Positions 1-8,783 of a stretch of DNA of 64,000 nt are shown piece by piece. A program made the position numbers and the translations under genes. Source of the stretch: Burkholderia sp. NRF60-BP8 (GTDB lineage Bacteria; Pseudomonadota; Gammaproteobacteria; Burkholderiales; Burkholderiaceae); NCBI RefSeq assembly GCF_001522585.2, contig NZ_CP013374.1, forward strand, positions 1-64,000. The letters run 5' to 3'. The notes beneath the pieces were generated by a model. That model was not told where the DNA came from, ran no database searches, and saw only the letters and a list, made by a program, of their open reading frames with translations. Numbering within the stretch: the stretch's first letter is position 1; every line of letters starts with the position of its first letter.

Positions 1-1482
1 GTGCTGCTCGGCGCGATCGTCGCGACGCTGACGTCGCGCATCACGTCGCTCGGGCTGGCCGACGTGCGCGGCGCGCTCGGCGTCGGCGTCGACGAAGGCG
101 CGTGGATCAACACCGCGTTTACCGCGTCGCAGATGTTCGTCGGGCCGCTCGCGATCGCGGCGGCCTTCATGTTCGGCACGCGCCGCGTGCTGGTGGCGGG
201 CGCCGTGGTGTTTCTCGGCGCGGAAAGCGTGCTGCCGCTCTGCACGCAATTCGGCGCGTTCATCGTGTGCCAGGCGATCGCGGGGCTCGCCTCCGGCGTG
301 TTCGTGCCGTTGACGGTCGGCTTCGTCGTGCGCACGCTGCCGCCGCGGCTGATTCCGTTCGGCATCGCCGCGTATGCGATGAATCTGGAGATGTCGCTGA
401 ACCTGTCGGCGACGCTCGAAGGCTGGTACAGCGAACACCTGAGCTGGCGCTGGCTGTTCTGGCAGAACGCGGTGCTGACCGTGCCGTTCATCGCGTGCCT
501 GATGCTGTCGCTCGCCGACGAGCCGGTCAAGCGCTTCGCGTCCGGCATCGACGCGCGCGGGATGCTGCTCGGCGCGGGCGGGTTCGCGTGCCTGTGCATC
601 GCGCTCGACCAGGGCGAGCGGCTGTTCTGGCTGCAGTCGCCGCTGATCGTCGCGTTGCTGGCCGCCGGCATCCTGATGATCGCCGCGTTCCTGATCCACG
701 AACTCGCGTCGCCGCGCGCGGGCCTCGATCTCGGCTACCTCGCGCGGCCCAACGTCGCGCTGCTGATCGTGCTCGTCGGCCTCGTGCGCTTCACCGTGCT
801 CAACACGAGCTTCATCCCGTCGCTGTTTCTCGCCAGCACGTACGGCCTTCGGCCGTTGCAGATCGGCGATACGCTGCGCTGGATCGCGATGCCGCAACTG
901 CTGTTCGCGCCGTGCGTCGCGTTGCTGCTGCAGCGTGTCGACCCGCGCCGGCTGATCGTCGCTGGCTTCGCGATGGTGGCGATCGCGTTCGCGCTCGGCG
1001 CGCGGCTCACGCCGGTCTGGGCCGAGCCCGACTTCATCCCGTCGCAGCTGCTGCAGGCGCTCGGTCAGACGATGGCGCTCACGTCGGTCATATTCTTCTT
1101 CGGCAAGCACGTGACGGCCGAGCATGCGTTGACGTTCGGCGCGGTCGTGCAGACGACGCGCCTGCTGAGCGGGCAACTCGGCACGACGTCGATCGCGGTG
1201 ATTCAGCGTATCAGGGAAGCTACCCATTCGAATCTCGTCGGTCTGCATGTGTCGCTGTCGGATCCAGAAACGCTCGAACGGCTGAGGGCGGGCGCGGCGT
1301 CGCTGGTCGCGCATGGCGCCACGTTCGCGACGGGCAACCAGGCGGCCTATGCGCTCGTCGATCGCGCGGTGCGCGTGCAGGCGACCACGCTCGCGCTGGC
1401 CGACAACTACCGCGTGGCGATGGCGTTCGCGCTCGCCGGCGCGCTGCTTGGCATCCTGCTGCGCCCGGTGCGGGCGCCGTAA
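1..1482 (+). CDS. DHA2-family MFS efflux transporter, 5' end cut by window edge
   Basis: Inner-membrane drug:proton antiporter of the major facilitator superfamily, DHA2 (14-helix, EmrB-like) branch. The 493 visible residues are almost entirely hydrophobic helices. Family hallmarks are a DVRGAL segment followed by an acidic loop near the start, and SWRWLFWQN before helix 6. Relatives are usually somewhat longer at the N-terminus, and the first visible codon is a GTG exactly at base 1, so the true start probably lies upstream. No membrane-fusion (EmrA) or outer-membrane partner is in the window; if present they would be upstream. Substrate cannot be told. Confidence 0.85.
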   Translation: MLLGAIVATLTSRITSLGLADVRGALGVGVDEGAWINTAFTASQMFVGPLAIAAAFMFGTRRVLVAGAVVFLGAESVLPLCTQFGAFIVCQAIAGLASGVFVPLTVGFVVRTLPPRLIPFGIAAYAMNLEMSLNLSATLEGWYSEHLSWRWLFWQNAVLTVPFIACLMLSLADEPVKRFASGIDARGMLLGAGGFACLCIALDQGERLFWLQSPLIVALLAAGILMIAAFLIHELASPRAGLDLGYLARPNVALLIVLVGLVRFTVLNTSFIPSLFLASTYGLRPLQIGDTLRWIAMPQLLFAPCVALLLQRVDPRRLIVAGFAMVAIAFALGARLTPVWAEPDFIPSQLLQALGQTMALTSVIFFFGKHVTAEHALTFGAVVQTTRLLSGQLGTTSIAVIQRIREATHSNLVGLHVSLSDPETLERLRAGAASLVAHGATFATGNQAAYALVDRAVRVQATTLALADNYRVAMAFALAGALLGILLRPVRAP

Positions 1483-1534
1483 GCGCCGTATCGAGCGGCT
1501 GAAATAATCTGAAAAGTCCTGAACGGCGGGTCCG

Positions 1535-1560
1535 CCGCGGCGGCATGCGCGCCGCCGCGG
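1535..1560. terminator. GC hairpin between convergent genes
   Basis: Perfect 10-bp inverted repeat (CCGCGGCGGC, loop ATGCGC, GCCGCCGCGG) in the 90-base gap between the convergent transporter and hydrolase genes. It has no T-run, so it is a structure-based candidate bidirectional terminator. Confidence 0.55.
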
Positions 1561-1572
1561 CAGGCGGCGCGC

Positions 1573-2553
1573 TTACGCCTGCAGGAACGCGAGCAGTTCG
1601 GCGTTGATGCGATCGGCGTTCACGACGCACATCCCGTGCGAGCCGCCCTCGATCACCTTCAGCACCGCATGCTTCACGATCTTCGACGACAGCCGCGCCG
1701 AATCGTCGATCGGCACGATCTGGTCGTCGTCGCCGTGCAGCACGAGCGTCGGCACATCGATCTTCTTCAGGTCGTCGGTGTAGTCGACTTCGGAGAATTC
1801 CTTCACGCACAGGTACTGACCGTGAATGCCGCCCATCATCCCCTGCGACCAGAAGGCGTCGATCGTGCCCTGCGACGGCTTCGCGTTCGGGCGATTGAAG
1901 CCGAAGAACGGCACGGCGAGATCCTTGTAGAACTGCGAACGGTTCTCCGCGACGTTCTTGCGGATGCCGTCGAATACGTCCATCGGCAAGCCGCCCGGAT
2001 TGGTCGGCGACTTCACCATCTGCGGCGGCACCGCGCCGATCAGCACGGCCTTCGACACGCGCTTCGTGCCGTGGCGGCCGATGTAGCGCGCGACTTCGCC
2101 GCCGCCGGTGGAGTGGCCGACGAGGGTCGCGTCGCGCACGTCGAGCGCGTCGAGCAGCGCGGCGAGATCGTCCGCGTACGTGTTCATGTCGTTGCCGTGC
2201 GACGGCTGGCTCGAACGGCCGTGGCCGCGGCGGTCGTGCGCGATCACGCGATAGCCGTGCTGCACGAGGAACAGCATCTGCGCATCCCACGCGTCCGCGC
2301 ACAGCGGCCAGCCGTGCGAGAACACGACCGGCCGGCCGCTGCCCCAGTCCTTGAAATAGATCTGCGTGCCGTCCTTGGTGGTGATCGTGTTCATCGTGTG
2401 CGCTCCTGGGTGGGCTGAAGAGGTGCTGCGGGAAGGCGTGCCGGCCGCGGCCGCCATCGCGGGCAGCGCGGCTGCGGCGACGGCCGTCGCGCCGGCGAGC
2501 AGCATGTCGCGGCGGCGGGCCGACGCGACGGCATCGGTCTGTTCGGAATGCAT
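1573..2553 (-). CDS. alpha/beta hydrolase (non-haem chloroperoxidase type) with Tat-like signal
   Basis: Serine hydrolase of the arylesterase/chloroperoxidase group. The 326-residue reading starts at an ATG with AGGAG 6 bases upstream and opens with a twin-arginine-like leader (ARRRDML, then an alanine-rich hydrophobic stretch to about residue 38). Catalytic triad: Ser148 in GHSTG, Asp277 in HGDDDQ, His306 in GGSHG. HGWPL near residue 80 forms the oxyanion region. A second in-frame ATG at 2394 also has AGGAG about 8 bases upstream; it would give a 273-residue leaderless form, the length of the paralogue at 3424. Exported and cytosolic forms are both possible. Natural substrate unknown; perhydrolase or haloperoxidase activity in this family is often incidental. 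Confidence 0.85.
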   Translation of the reverse strand: MHSEQTDAVASARRRDMLLAGATAVAAAALPAMAAAAGTPSRSTSSAHPGAHTMNTITTKDGTQIYFKDWGSGRPVVFSHGWPLCADAWDAQMLFLVQHGYRVIAHDRRGHGRSSQPSHGNDMNTYADDLAALLDALDVRDATLVGHSTGGGEVARYIGRHGTKRVSKAVLIGAVPPQMVKSPTNPGGLPMDVFDGIRKNVAENRSQFYKDLAVPFFGFNRPNAKPSQGTIDAFWSQGMMGGIHGQYLCVKEFSEVDYTDDLKKIDVPTLVLHGDDDQIVPIDDSARLSSKIVKHAVLKVIEGGSHGMCVVNADRINAELLAFLQA

Positions 2554-2921
2554 CTGGACTCCTGAGGTATGCGGCGGCGATGCCGCACGGGATGGGGGAT
2601 CGGTGGCGGCCGGCCGCGGCCATCCCGCCCGGCAGCCGTTCGGCATGCGCCGCCGCGCGGCGAGGGGCGCGCGCGGACGAACGAATGCCGTCGGGAGCGT
2701 ATCGCGGCGCGGGGCGCGGCGTACTGAAATCCGGCTGAATTTTCTTGAACGCCGCGGCGCCGCGAGCGGATTTCGTCGCGCTGCAGAAAAATTAAGCGCG
2801 CGACCGGGACTCTTCAGCGAACGGCGATTATCGTCAGCATCGGGTCATCGGCACACGTCGCGCACCATGCGAACGGCGCCGCCCGGCCCGCGCCGCCCGT
2901 CACCTGCCTGGATATGCCGCC
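2554..2921. other. gene-free spacer between divergent genes
   Basis: Divergent spacer of 368 bases between the exported hydrolase (leftward) and the DUF3331 protein (rightward). It must hold the promoters of both. A short A+T-rich patch lies around 2727-2795. No convincing -35/-10 pair, operator or small gene was recognised. Confidence 0.4.
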
Positions 2922-3359
2922 ATGGACGCCTTCAATCGTTGGGAGCACATGATCACGTCGCTCAGGCCGTCGCCCGCCGCGAGCGTCCGGATGATGCCGA
3001 TGCCGCGCGAGCGGGCGGCCGACGGCTCGCGTCGCCTGCATCGGGACGACGCGCCGACACCGTCGAGCGGCGACGTCCGTCGCCGCTGCGCGATCGTCGC
3101 GGTCGAGCGGCAGACCGATTCGTCGATGCTGGTGTCGTGGAGCGACCCGACGCGCTGCCGCTACGACGAGCAACGCTGGATCAGCGCGAAGGCGCGCGGC
3201 CGCGGGCTCGGCCGTTGCGCGCTCACCGGGCAGCCGATCCGGGCCGGCGACGCGATCTACAAACCTCAGTGGCGCGGCGAGAAACGCCCCGCGAACTGCC
3301 GCGAAATGATTCTCGCGGCGGCGCTCGAGCAATTCGTCGCCCGGCAGTCCCGCGCATGA
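2922..3359 (+). CDS. DUF3331-like protein
   Basis: A 145-residue basic protein. The C-terminal half resembles DUF3331, a family largely restricted to Burkholderia and relatives: WSDPTRCRYDEQRW around residues 73-86, then a GRCALTGQPI segment and an IYKPQW motif. Function is unknown; the compact Cys/Trp/Arg pattern hints at a small nucleic-acid- or ligand-binding fold, but that is a guess. The start is uncertain because no clear ribosome binding site precedes the ATG, and ATG 2949 is an alternative. It ends 64 bases before the next hydrolase gene, so they may share a transcript. Confidence 0.6.
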   Translation: MDAFNRWEHMITSLRPSPAASVRMMPMPRERAADGSRRLHRDDAPTPSSGDVRRRCAIVAVERQTDSSMLVSWSDPTRCRYDEQRWISAKARGRGLGRCALTGQPIRAGDAIYKPQWRGEKRPANCREMILAAALEQFVARQSRA

Positions 3360-3423
3360 CGTGCGGCGCCACACGCTTCGGCCGCGTCCGCGCACGCGGC
3401 TTCCCGACTCGAAAGGAACCCTC

Positions 3424-4245
3424 ATGAGCACGTTCACCACCCGCGACGGCGTATCGATCCACTACAAGGACTGGGGCAGCGGCCGCCCGGTCGTGTTCAT
3501 TCACGGCTGGCCGCTGAATGCCGACATGTGGGACGTGCAGATGCATCATCTCGCGTCGCACGGCCTGCGCTGCATCGCGTACGACCGGCGTGGCTTCGGG
3601 CGATCCGGTCAACCCTGGAGCGGATACGACTACGACACGCTGGCCGACGATCTCGCGACGCTGCTCGAGACGCTCGACCTGCACGACGCGACGCTCGTCG
3701 GCTTTTCGATGGGCGGCGGCGAGGTGGCGCGCTACATCGGCCGGCACGGGACGCGCCGCATCGCGAAGGCGGTGCTGATCGGCTCGGTGACGCCGCTCGT
3801 GGCGCGGCGCGACGATCATCCGGACGGCGTGGACGTCGCGGTGTTCGACGGCATTCGCGCCGGCATCGTGGCCGATCGCGCGGCGTTTTTCGACGCCTTC
3901 TGGCCGCTGTTTACCGGATCGAACCGCGACGGCTCGACGGTTTCGCGCGCGGCGCTCGACTGGACGTCGTTCATGGCGCTGCAAGGCGGGATGAAGGGCA
4001 CGCTCGATTGCGTCGGCGCGTTTTCCGAGACCGATTTCCGTGCCGACCTGCAACGCTTCGACGTACCGACGCTCGTGATTCACGGCGACGACGACCAGAC
4101 GGTGCCGGTCGCGCTGACGGGCGCCGCCACGGCGAAACGCGTCCCGCATGCGACGCTGAGCGTCTACGAAGGCGGCCCGCACGCGCTCTACCTGACGCAC
4201 GCGGCCAGGCTGAACGACGAGTTGCTGGCGTTCGCGCAAGCCTGA
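3424..4245 (+). CDS. alpha/beta hydrolase (non-haem chloroperoxidase type), cytosolic
   Basis: A 273-residue paralogue of the hydrolases at 1573-2553 and 14052-14888, lacking a signal sequence. The start is an ATG preceded by AAAGGAA. Catalytic triad: Ser95 (GFSMG), Asp224 (HGDDDQ), His253 (GGPHAL). The nucleophile elbow is GFSMG rather than GHSTG of the other two, and it lacks the PP motif that follows the core in them, so it is the most diverged of the three. Cytosolic ester, lactone or peracid chemistry is likely; substrate unknown. Confidence 0.85.
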   Translation: MSTFTTRDGVSIHYKDWGSGRPVVFIHGWPLNADMWDVQMHHLASHGLRCIAYDRRGFGRSGQPWSGYDYDTLADDLATLLETLDLHDATLVGFSMGGGEVARYIGRHGTRRIAKAVLIGSVTPLVARRDDHPDGVDVAVFDGIRAGIVADRAAFFDAFWPLFTGSNRDGSTVSRAALDWTSFMALQGGMKGTLDCVGAFSETDFRADLQRFDVPTLVIHGDDDQTVPVALTGAATAKRVPHATLSVYEGGPHALYLTHAARLNDELLAFAQA

Positions 4246-4674
4246 TCGCGTAAGGCATGCCGGCGGCGCTCGCTGCGCGCGGCGAATCGCGCCGCCAATG
4301 CAGGCAAACGAGCCGACGGATATTCGGCCGTCGCAATAGCGGGGCCGTAAATAAACCGATCGGTCGAATCAAAACGAAAATGCGCCGCATTGCTCCGGGC
4401 GAAAATGTTTCGTCTGATATATCTGAATCGTATTCATGGGCGCATGCGCGATTTGCACGTGAAACGTGCGCGGCCCCGCCGCATTTCGGTGCATGCGCAG
4501 AGCCGCGCCGCGCCTCGCCGCGCGTCGCGGCGGCGTTTTGCGTCATTTCAAAAAATTCGAGCCGTTCATTCTGATAATTTGAATCATTCGACCATGCAAA
4601 TACCGTAGCATTGAGATCGAATCGGCACCCTATTTCAGCCGGGGGCCGTTGAATGTCACTCACAAGAAATTCCC
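4246..4674. other. A+T-enriched spacer upstream of the ATPase regulator
   Basis: 429 bases without a convincing gene. Bases 4262-4296 hold a hairpin. Bases 4330-4670 are clearly richer in A+T than the flanking genes and include a GATATATC palindrome near 4415. This is the probable promoter region of the regulator starting at 4675; no specific promoter could be fixed. Confidence 0.4.
4262..4296 (+). terminator. candidate terminator after hydrolase
   Basis: 8-bp perfect inverted repeat GGCGGCGC / GCGCCGCC with a 19-base GC-rich loop, starting 16 bases after the hydrolase stop codon. No T-run follows. Confidence 0.4.
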
Positions 4675-6480
4675 ATGATCCGGATTGGAACACTTCACGT
4701 TTTTCTCGACAGACGTGAAATTCGTTCGAACGGCAAGCTGCTGCGCATCGGCAGCCGCGCATTCGAAATTCTCGAGCTGTTGATTCGGGCGAACGGTGCG
4801 CTGGTATCGAAAGACGACATCATGCAGCGCGTATGGCCGCACACCGTGGTGGAGGAAAACAACCTGCAGGTGCACATCGCTTCGCTGCGCAAGGCGCTGG
4901 CCGGCGACCGGAACCTGATCGTGACGGTGCCCGGCCGCGGCTATCGGCTGGTCGTCGGGCAGGACGACGGCGACGCGCCCGTGCGGGCCTCGACGTGGCG
5001 GCCGTCCGCCGCGCCGAGCGCGTTGTTCGGCCGCGAACAGACGGTCGCCGACGTGCTGGCCGCCCTGCAGGGCGCGCGCGTCGTGACGCTGGTCGGCGCG
5101 GGCGGCATCGGCAAGACGCGGGTCGCGATCGAAGCGGCGGCGCGCGCCGCCGCGCACTTCCCGGAAGGCACCGTATTCGTATCGCTCGCCACCGTCGCGT
5201 GTCCGCGCTTCGTGCCGGACGCGCTCGCCGGTGCGTTCGGCATCACGCAGCCGACCGGGTCGCTGACGCTCGAAGCGGTGCTCGCCAGCGTCGCGCGTCG
5301 CCGGATGCTGCTCGTGCTCGACAATTGCGAGCACCTGCTCGACGCGGCCGCGCAGATCGCGAGCGCGCTCACCGACGCGGACGACGGGCTGTGCGTGCTC
5401 GCGACGAGCCGGGAATCGTTGCGCATCCACGGCGAGCGCGTGTGTCCGGTGCCGCCGCTCGACGTACTCGACGAAGGCGCCGACGATCGCGACGCGATGC
5501 GCGCGAGCGCGGTGCAATTGTTCGCGGCGCGCGCACGGGCGGCCGATCCGCGTTTTCCGCTCGATGCACGCAGCCTGTCGCTGATGGCGTCGGTCTGCCG
5601 TCGCCTCGACGGCCTGCCGCTCGCGATCGAACTGGCCGCGGCCCGTGCCGCCGTGCTCGGCATCGACGTGCTGGCCGCCCATCTCGACGATCACTTTCGG
5701 CTGCTGACCGGCGGTTTTCGCACGGCGTTGCCGCGCCATCAGACATTGCAGGCGATGTACGACTGGAGCTACCGGTTGCTCGGCGACGCCGAGCGCCTGC
5801 TGCTGCGATGGCTCGGCGTGTTTCGCGACGGCTTCTCGATCGAGGCCGTGCGCGAGGTCGTCGGCGCCAACGGGCCGGCCGGCGCCGACCTGCTCGATAC
5901 GATCGCCGGCCTCGTGTCGAAGTCGCTGCTGATCCTCGAGACCGCGCACGGCGCGCCGCGCTACCGGCTGTTGACGACCACGCGGGCCTACGCGCAACAG
6001 CAGCTCGACGGTCACGGCGAGGGGCCGGCTGCCGCGCGCGCGCATGCGACCTACTTTCTCGCGTTGTTCCGGCGCGCGACCCACGATGGCGCCGCGTCGC
6101 GCGGCGACGCGAATGGCGCGACCCGGCTCGATGTGGTCCGGCGCGAGCTCGGCAATCTGCGCGCCGCGCTCGACTGGGCGTTTTCGGCGCAGGGCGACGC
6201 GGCGCTCGGCATCGCGCTCGCGGCCGTCGCGGTGCCTTGCCTGTTCGACCTGTCGCTCGTCGACGAATGTCGCGAACGGGCGCGCGTCGCGCTCGACGCG
6301 ATGCGCGACGCGGACGCGAACACGATGTCCGGCGATGCGCGCGTGCGATTGCTGGCCGCGTATGCGGCTGCGCTCGCGCATACGGCAGGGTCGACCGAGG
6401 TCGCGCACGACGCGTGGTCGGAAGTGCACGCGCTCGGACTCGACGCGGCCGAGTCCGAGCTGCCGTCGCGCGAGTCGTGA
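4675..6480 (+). CDS. winged-helix / NB-ATPase transcriptional regulator, short C-terminus
   Basis: A 601-residue regulator. Residues 1-95 form an OmpR/PhoB-type winged helix (VSKDDIMQRVWP, then VPGRGYRL at the wing). Residues about 118-400 form a STAND/AAA-like ATPase with Walker A GAGGIGKT at 141-148, Walker B LLVLDN at 212-217 and a TSRE sensor motif; further helices follow. Regulators of this architecture usually continue with several hundred residues of TPR sensor repeats to about 900 or more; here a TGA ends the protein, and neither of the other frames continues the family sequence. It may be a naturally short or C-terminally truncated form. Target genes are unknown. Confidence 0.75.
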   Translation: MIRIGTLHVFLDRREIRSNGKLLRIGSRAFEILELLIRANGALVSKDDIMQRVWPHTVVEENNLQVHIASLRKALAGDRNLIVTVPGRGYRLVVGQDDGDAPVRASTWRPSAAPSALFGREQTVADVLAALQGARVVTLVGAGGIGKTRVAIEAAARAAAHFPEGTVFVSLATVACPRFVPDALAGAFGITQPTGSLTLEAVLASVARRRMLLVLDNCEHLLDAAAQIASALTDADDGLCVLATSRESLRIHGERVCPVPPLDVLDEGADDRDAMRASAVQLFAARARAADPRFPLDARSLSLMASVCRRLDGLPLAIELAAARAAVLGIDVLAAHLDDHFRLLTGGFRTALPRHQTLQAMYDWSYRLLGDAERLLLRWLGVFRDGFSIEAVREVVGANGPAGADLLDTIAGLVSKSLLILETAHGAPRYRLLTTTRAYAQQQLDGHGEGPAAARAHATYFLALFRRATHDGAASRGDANGATRLDVVRRELGNLRAALDWAFSAQGDAALGIALAAVAVPCLFDLSLVDECRERARVALDAMRDADANTMSGDARVRLLAAYAAALAHTAGSTEVAHDAWSEVHALGLDAAESELPSRES

Positions 6481-6572
6481 CGCCGGGTCCGTGCGCGTCG
6501 GTCACGTTTCAGAACGATTCAGCCCGGTTACAGGACAGCGGCAGGCGGCACGCGTAGATTGCCTGAACGGAG

Positions 6573-6611
6573 GGCGCCGGCACCTCGTCGGCACGCGTGC
6601 GCGCCGGCGCC
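6573..6611 (+). terminator. candidate terminator after ATPase regulator
   Basis: 9-bp perfect inverted repeat GGCGCCGGC / GCCGGCGCC; the intervening 21 bases include the 10-bp palindrome GCACGCGTGC. It lies 92 bases after the regulator stop and before the doxX-like gene. No T-run. Confidence 0.4.
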
Positions 6612-6710
6612 GAGCGCCCGTCGACATCGCGCGACCCCACTGAACGCCGGCGCGGCGCAATGCCCGGCGTGCGCGTCGCCGCGCCTCCCGCTCAACCGAC
6701 GAACCGCCGC

Positions 6711-7136
6711 ATGAAACCTGACCAATCCGACCTTTCCCGTCACGCGACCGACCTCGGCCTGCTGTTCCTGCGCGTCGCCGCCAGCGTGCTGCTGCTCGTG
6801 GTGCACGGCTTGCCGAAGGTCGTCCACTACACGGCCGAAGCCGCGGCGATCGAAGACCCGTTCCATCTCGGCCGCACGTTGTCGATCCTGTTCGCGATCT
6901 TCGCGGAGGTCGTGTGCCCGATCTTCATGATCGCCGGTCTGTACGCGAGGCTGGCGGCGCTGCCGGTGATGATCGTCACGCTCGTCGCGCTGGTGTTCGT
7001 CCACCCGGACTGGCCGCTGCGCGATGCGCAGTTCGCGTGGATGCTGCTGATCCTGTTCGGCACGATCGCGATCGCGGGCGCCGGCCGCTATGTGTTGCGA
7101 CTGCCGCTGCCGGGCGTCGTGCAGCGGCGCGGCTGA
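6711..7136 (+). CDS. DoxX-family membrane protein
   Basis: A 141-residue inner-membrane protein with four predicted helices. The DoxX signature is visible: a first helix ending HGLPK, a GRTLSILFAIFAEVV segment and the second-half helix pair with HPDW between. DoxX-like proteins are quinone- or sulfur-linked redox and detoxification membrane subunits, but most members lack a defined reaction. The start is ATG at 6711; upstream in-frame codons read as low-complexity Arg/Pro sequence and were rejected. It stands alone, about 110 bases before the mechanosensitive channel gene. Confidence 0.8.
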   Translation: MKPDQSDLSRHATDLGLLFLRVAASVLLLVVHGLPKVVHYTAEAAAIEDPFHLGRTLSILFAIFAEVVCPIFMIAGLYARLAALPVMIVTLVALVFVHPDWPLRDAQFAWMLLILFGTIAIAGAGRYVLRLPLPGVVQRRG

Positions 7137-7247
7137 TCGCAGCCGGCGCATCGGCGGCCCGCACGCGATGTGCCCGACGATGCCGTCCGCGCGGCGGCCT
7201 GCGTGCCGCCGCCACCACTCTTTCGCGCGCCGCGCTGGCGTTCCGCC

Positions 7248-8735
7248 ATGTTGAATTTCTCCGATACGGCGCTCTACGGCGCGCCGATCGTGCTGGCCGA
7301 CCTCGCCGCGTGGCGGCTGCTCGGGCACGATCGCCCCGTGGTTCGCGCCATCCGGCGCTGTGCGGCGTTCGCCGCGCTGAGCGCCGTGCTGTTCGCGACC
7401 GGCGTCAGCCCGCTTGCCGTTCCCGCGTCGCTCGGCGGGTTCGACCGGATCGTGGTGCAGGCCATCTGCATCGCATGGTGGCTCCAGTGCGCGATCGTGT
7501 TCAGCCTGCTGATCAATCAGCTGCTGCTGCCGCGCGCGTGGCGCAGCCAGCGGCTCTTTCACGACATCGCCGAAGGCATCGTGTTCGGCGCGGCCGCGGT
7601 GGCCGCACTCGGCTACGTGCTCGGCCTGCCGCTGAGCGGCCTGGTCGCGACGTCCGGCGCCGTCGCGGTGATCCTCGGGCTCGCGCTCCAGAACACGCTG
7701 AACGACGTGTTCTCCGGGCTCGTGCTGAATACCACGCAACCGTTCCGGCTCGACGATACGGTCTCGATCGGCGAGCTCGAAGGGCGGATCGTCGAGAGCA
7801 ACTGGCGTGCGACGAAGCTGATCGACAGCCTGGGCAACCTGGTCGTCGTGCCGAACAGCGCGGCGGCGCGCGCCACCATCGTGAACCTCAGCGAGCCGGC
7901 CGGCCTGCACGGCGTCACGCTCGCGCTCGACCTCGATCCCGCGGTGCGGCCGGCCGTCGCCGTCGGCGCGCTGGAGCGGGCCGCGGCGAGTTCGCTCGAC
8001 GTGCTCGCGCGCCCCGCGCCGATCGCCGTCGTGAAGGCGATCCGCGCGAACGCGATCCAGTACGAACTCGTCTGTTACGTCGACGCGCTGCAGAAGAAGA
8101 CGACCGTGCGCAACGCGCTCTACGATCTCGCACATCGGCATCTGGCCGCGGCGGGCGTCGCGTGGCGACCGCTCGCGGGGCCGGCGCCGGCATCCGCTTC
8201 GTCATCGGCGTCGCCGGTGCATCCGGTGTCGCGTCGGCTGCTGCTGTTGCGCGCGGTCGAACTGTTCGCACGCGTCGACGACGACGATCTGGCCGTGCTG
8301 GCCGACGCGCTGATATCGCGTTCGTTCGGCAAGGGCGACGTGATCTATGCGTCGAATTCGGAGTCGCGTGTGCTGACCATCGTCGAATCGGGCGTTGCGG
8401 CGGTGTTCGTGCCGGGCGCGTCGGGCGACGTCGAAGTCCGGCGGATGGCGCCGGGCGATGCGATCGGGCAGTCGGTCGTGCTCGCCGGCACGCGGCTTCA
8501 CGCGACCGTCCATGCGGTGACCGCGATGACCGTGCATCAGCTTCGCAGCGAGGATCTGTCGGCGCTGATCGGCAGGAAGCCGGCGCTCGGCAGGCTGATG
8601 TGCGAGTCGCTCACCGACCATATCGCGACCGAGGAACGGATGATGATTCCGCCGGTCGAGAAGGCGCACGCGGGGTTCAGCCTGATCGGCTGGCTCGAGA
8701 AGGAAATGAAGCGGCTGCACGATTCGCTCGGCTGA
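7248..8735 (+). CDS. MscS-family channel with C-terminal cyclic-nucleotide-binding domain
   Basis: A 495-residue membrane channel. The N-terminal 100 residues form three membrane helices. An MscS pore and beta domain follows; its pore helix contains ATSGAVAVILGLALQNTLND (near residue 145), continuing into FSGL, then DTVSIGELEGRIVESNW and VVVPNS. Residues about 345-460 form a cNMP-binding fold (FGKGDVIYASNSESRVLTIVESG, a beta-roll phosphate region around GDAIGQSVVL). This is the bacterial cyclic-nucleotide-gated (bCNG) layout. Members with this domain often respond to cAMP rather than to tension; which applies here is unknown. The start ATG lies after an implausible Pro/Arg-rich upstream extension. 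Confidence 0.85.
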   Translation: MLNFSDTALYGAPIVLADLAAWRLLGHDRPVVRAIRRCAAFAALSAVLFATGVSPLAVPASLGGFDRIVVQAICIAWWLQCAIVFSLLINQLLLPRAWRSQRLFHDIAEGIVFGAAAVAALGYVLGLPLSGLVATSGAVAVILGLALQNTLNDVFSGLVLNTTQPFRLDDTVSIGELEGRIVESNWRATKLIDSLGNLVVVPNSAAARATIVNLSEPAGLHGVTLALDLDPAVRPAVAVGALERAAASSLDVLARPAPIAVVKAIRANAIQYELVCYVDALQKKTTVRNALYDLAHRHLAAAGVAWRPLAGPAPASASSSASPVHPVSRRLLLLRAVELFARVDDDDLAVLADALISRSFGKGDVIYASNSESRVLTIVESGVAAVFVPGASGDVEVRRMAPGDAIGQSVVLAGTRLHATVHAVTAMTVHQLRSEDLSALIGRKPALGRLMCESLTDHIATEERMMIPPVEKAHAGFSLIGWLEKEMKRLHDSLG

Positions 8736-8756
8736 CGCCGGGCCGGATCGCGAGCG

Positions 8757-8770
8757 GCCGCCGGCGGCCC
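8757..8770. terminator. palindrome between convergent genes
   Basis: Perfect 14-bp palindrome GGCCGCCGGCGGCC in the 48-base gap between the channel gene and the leftward LysR gene. Candidate bidirectional terminator without a T-run; as a hairpin the loop would be very tight. Confidence 0.35.
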
Positions 8771-8783
8771 GTGAACGGGCGCG

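Noticed and set aside
4660..6429. 589-codon open frame opposite the ATPase regulator
   Set aside because: Antisense shadow; the plus-strand frame contains Walker motifs and a winged helix.
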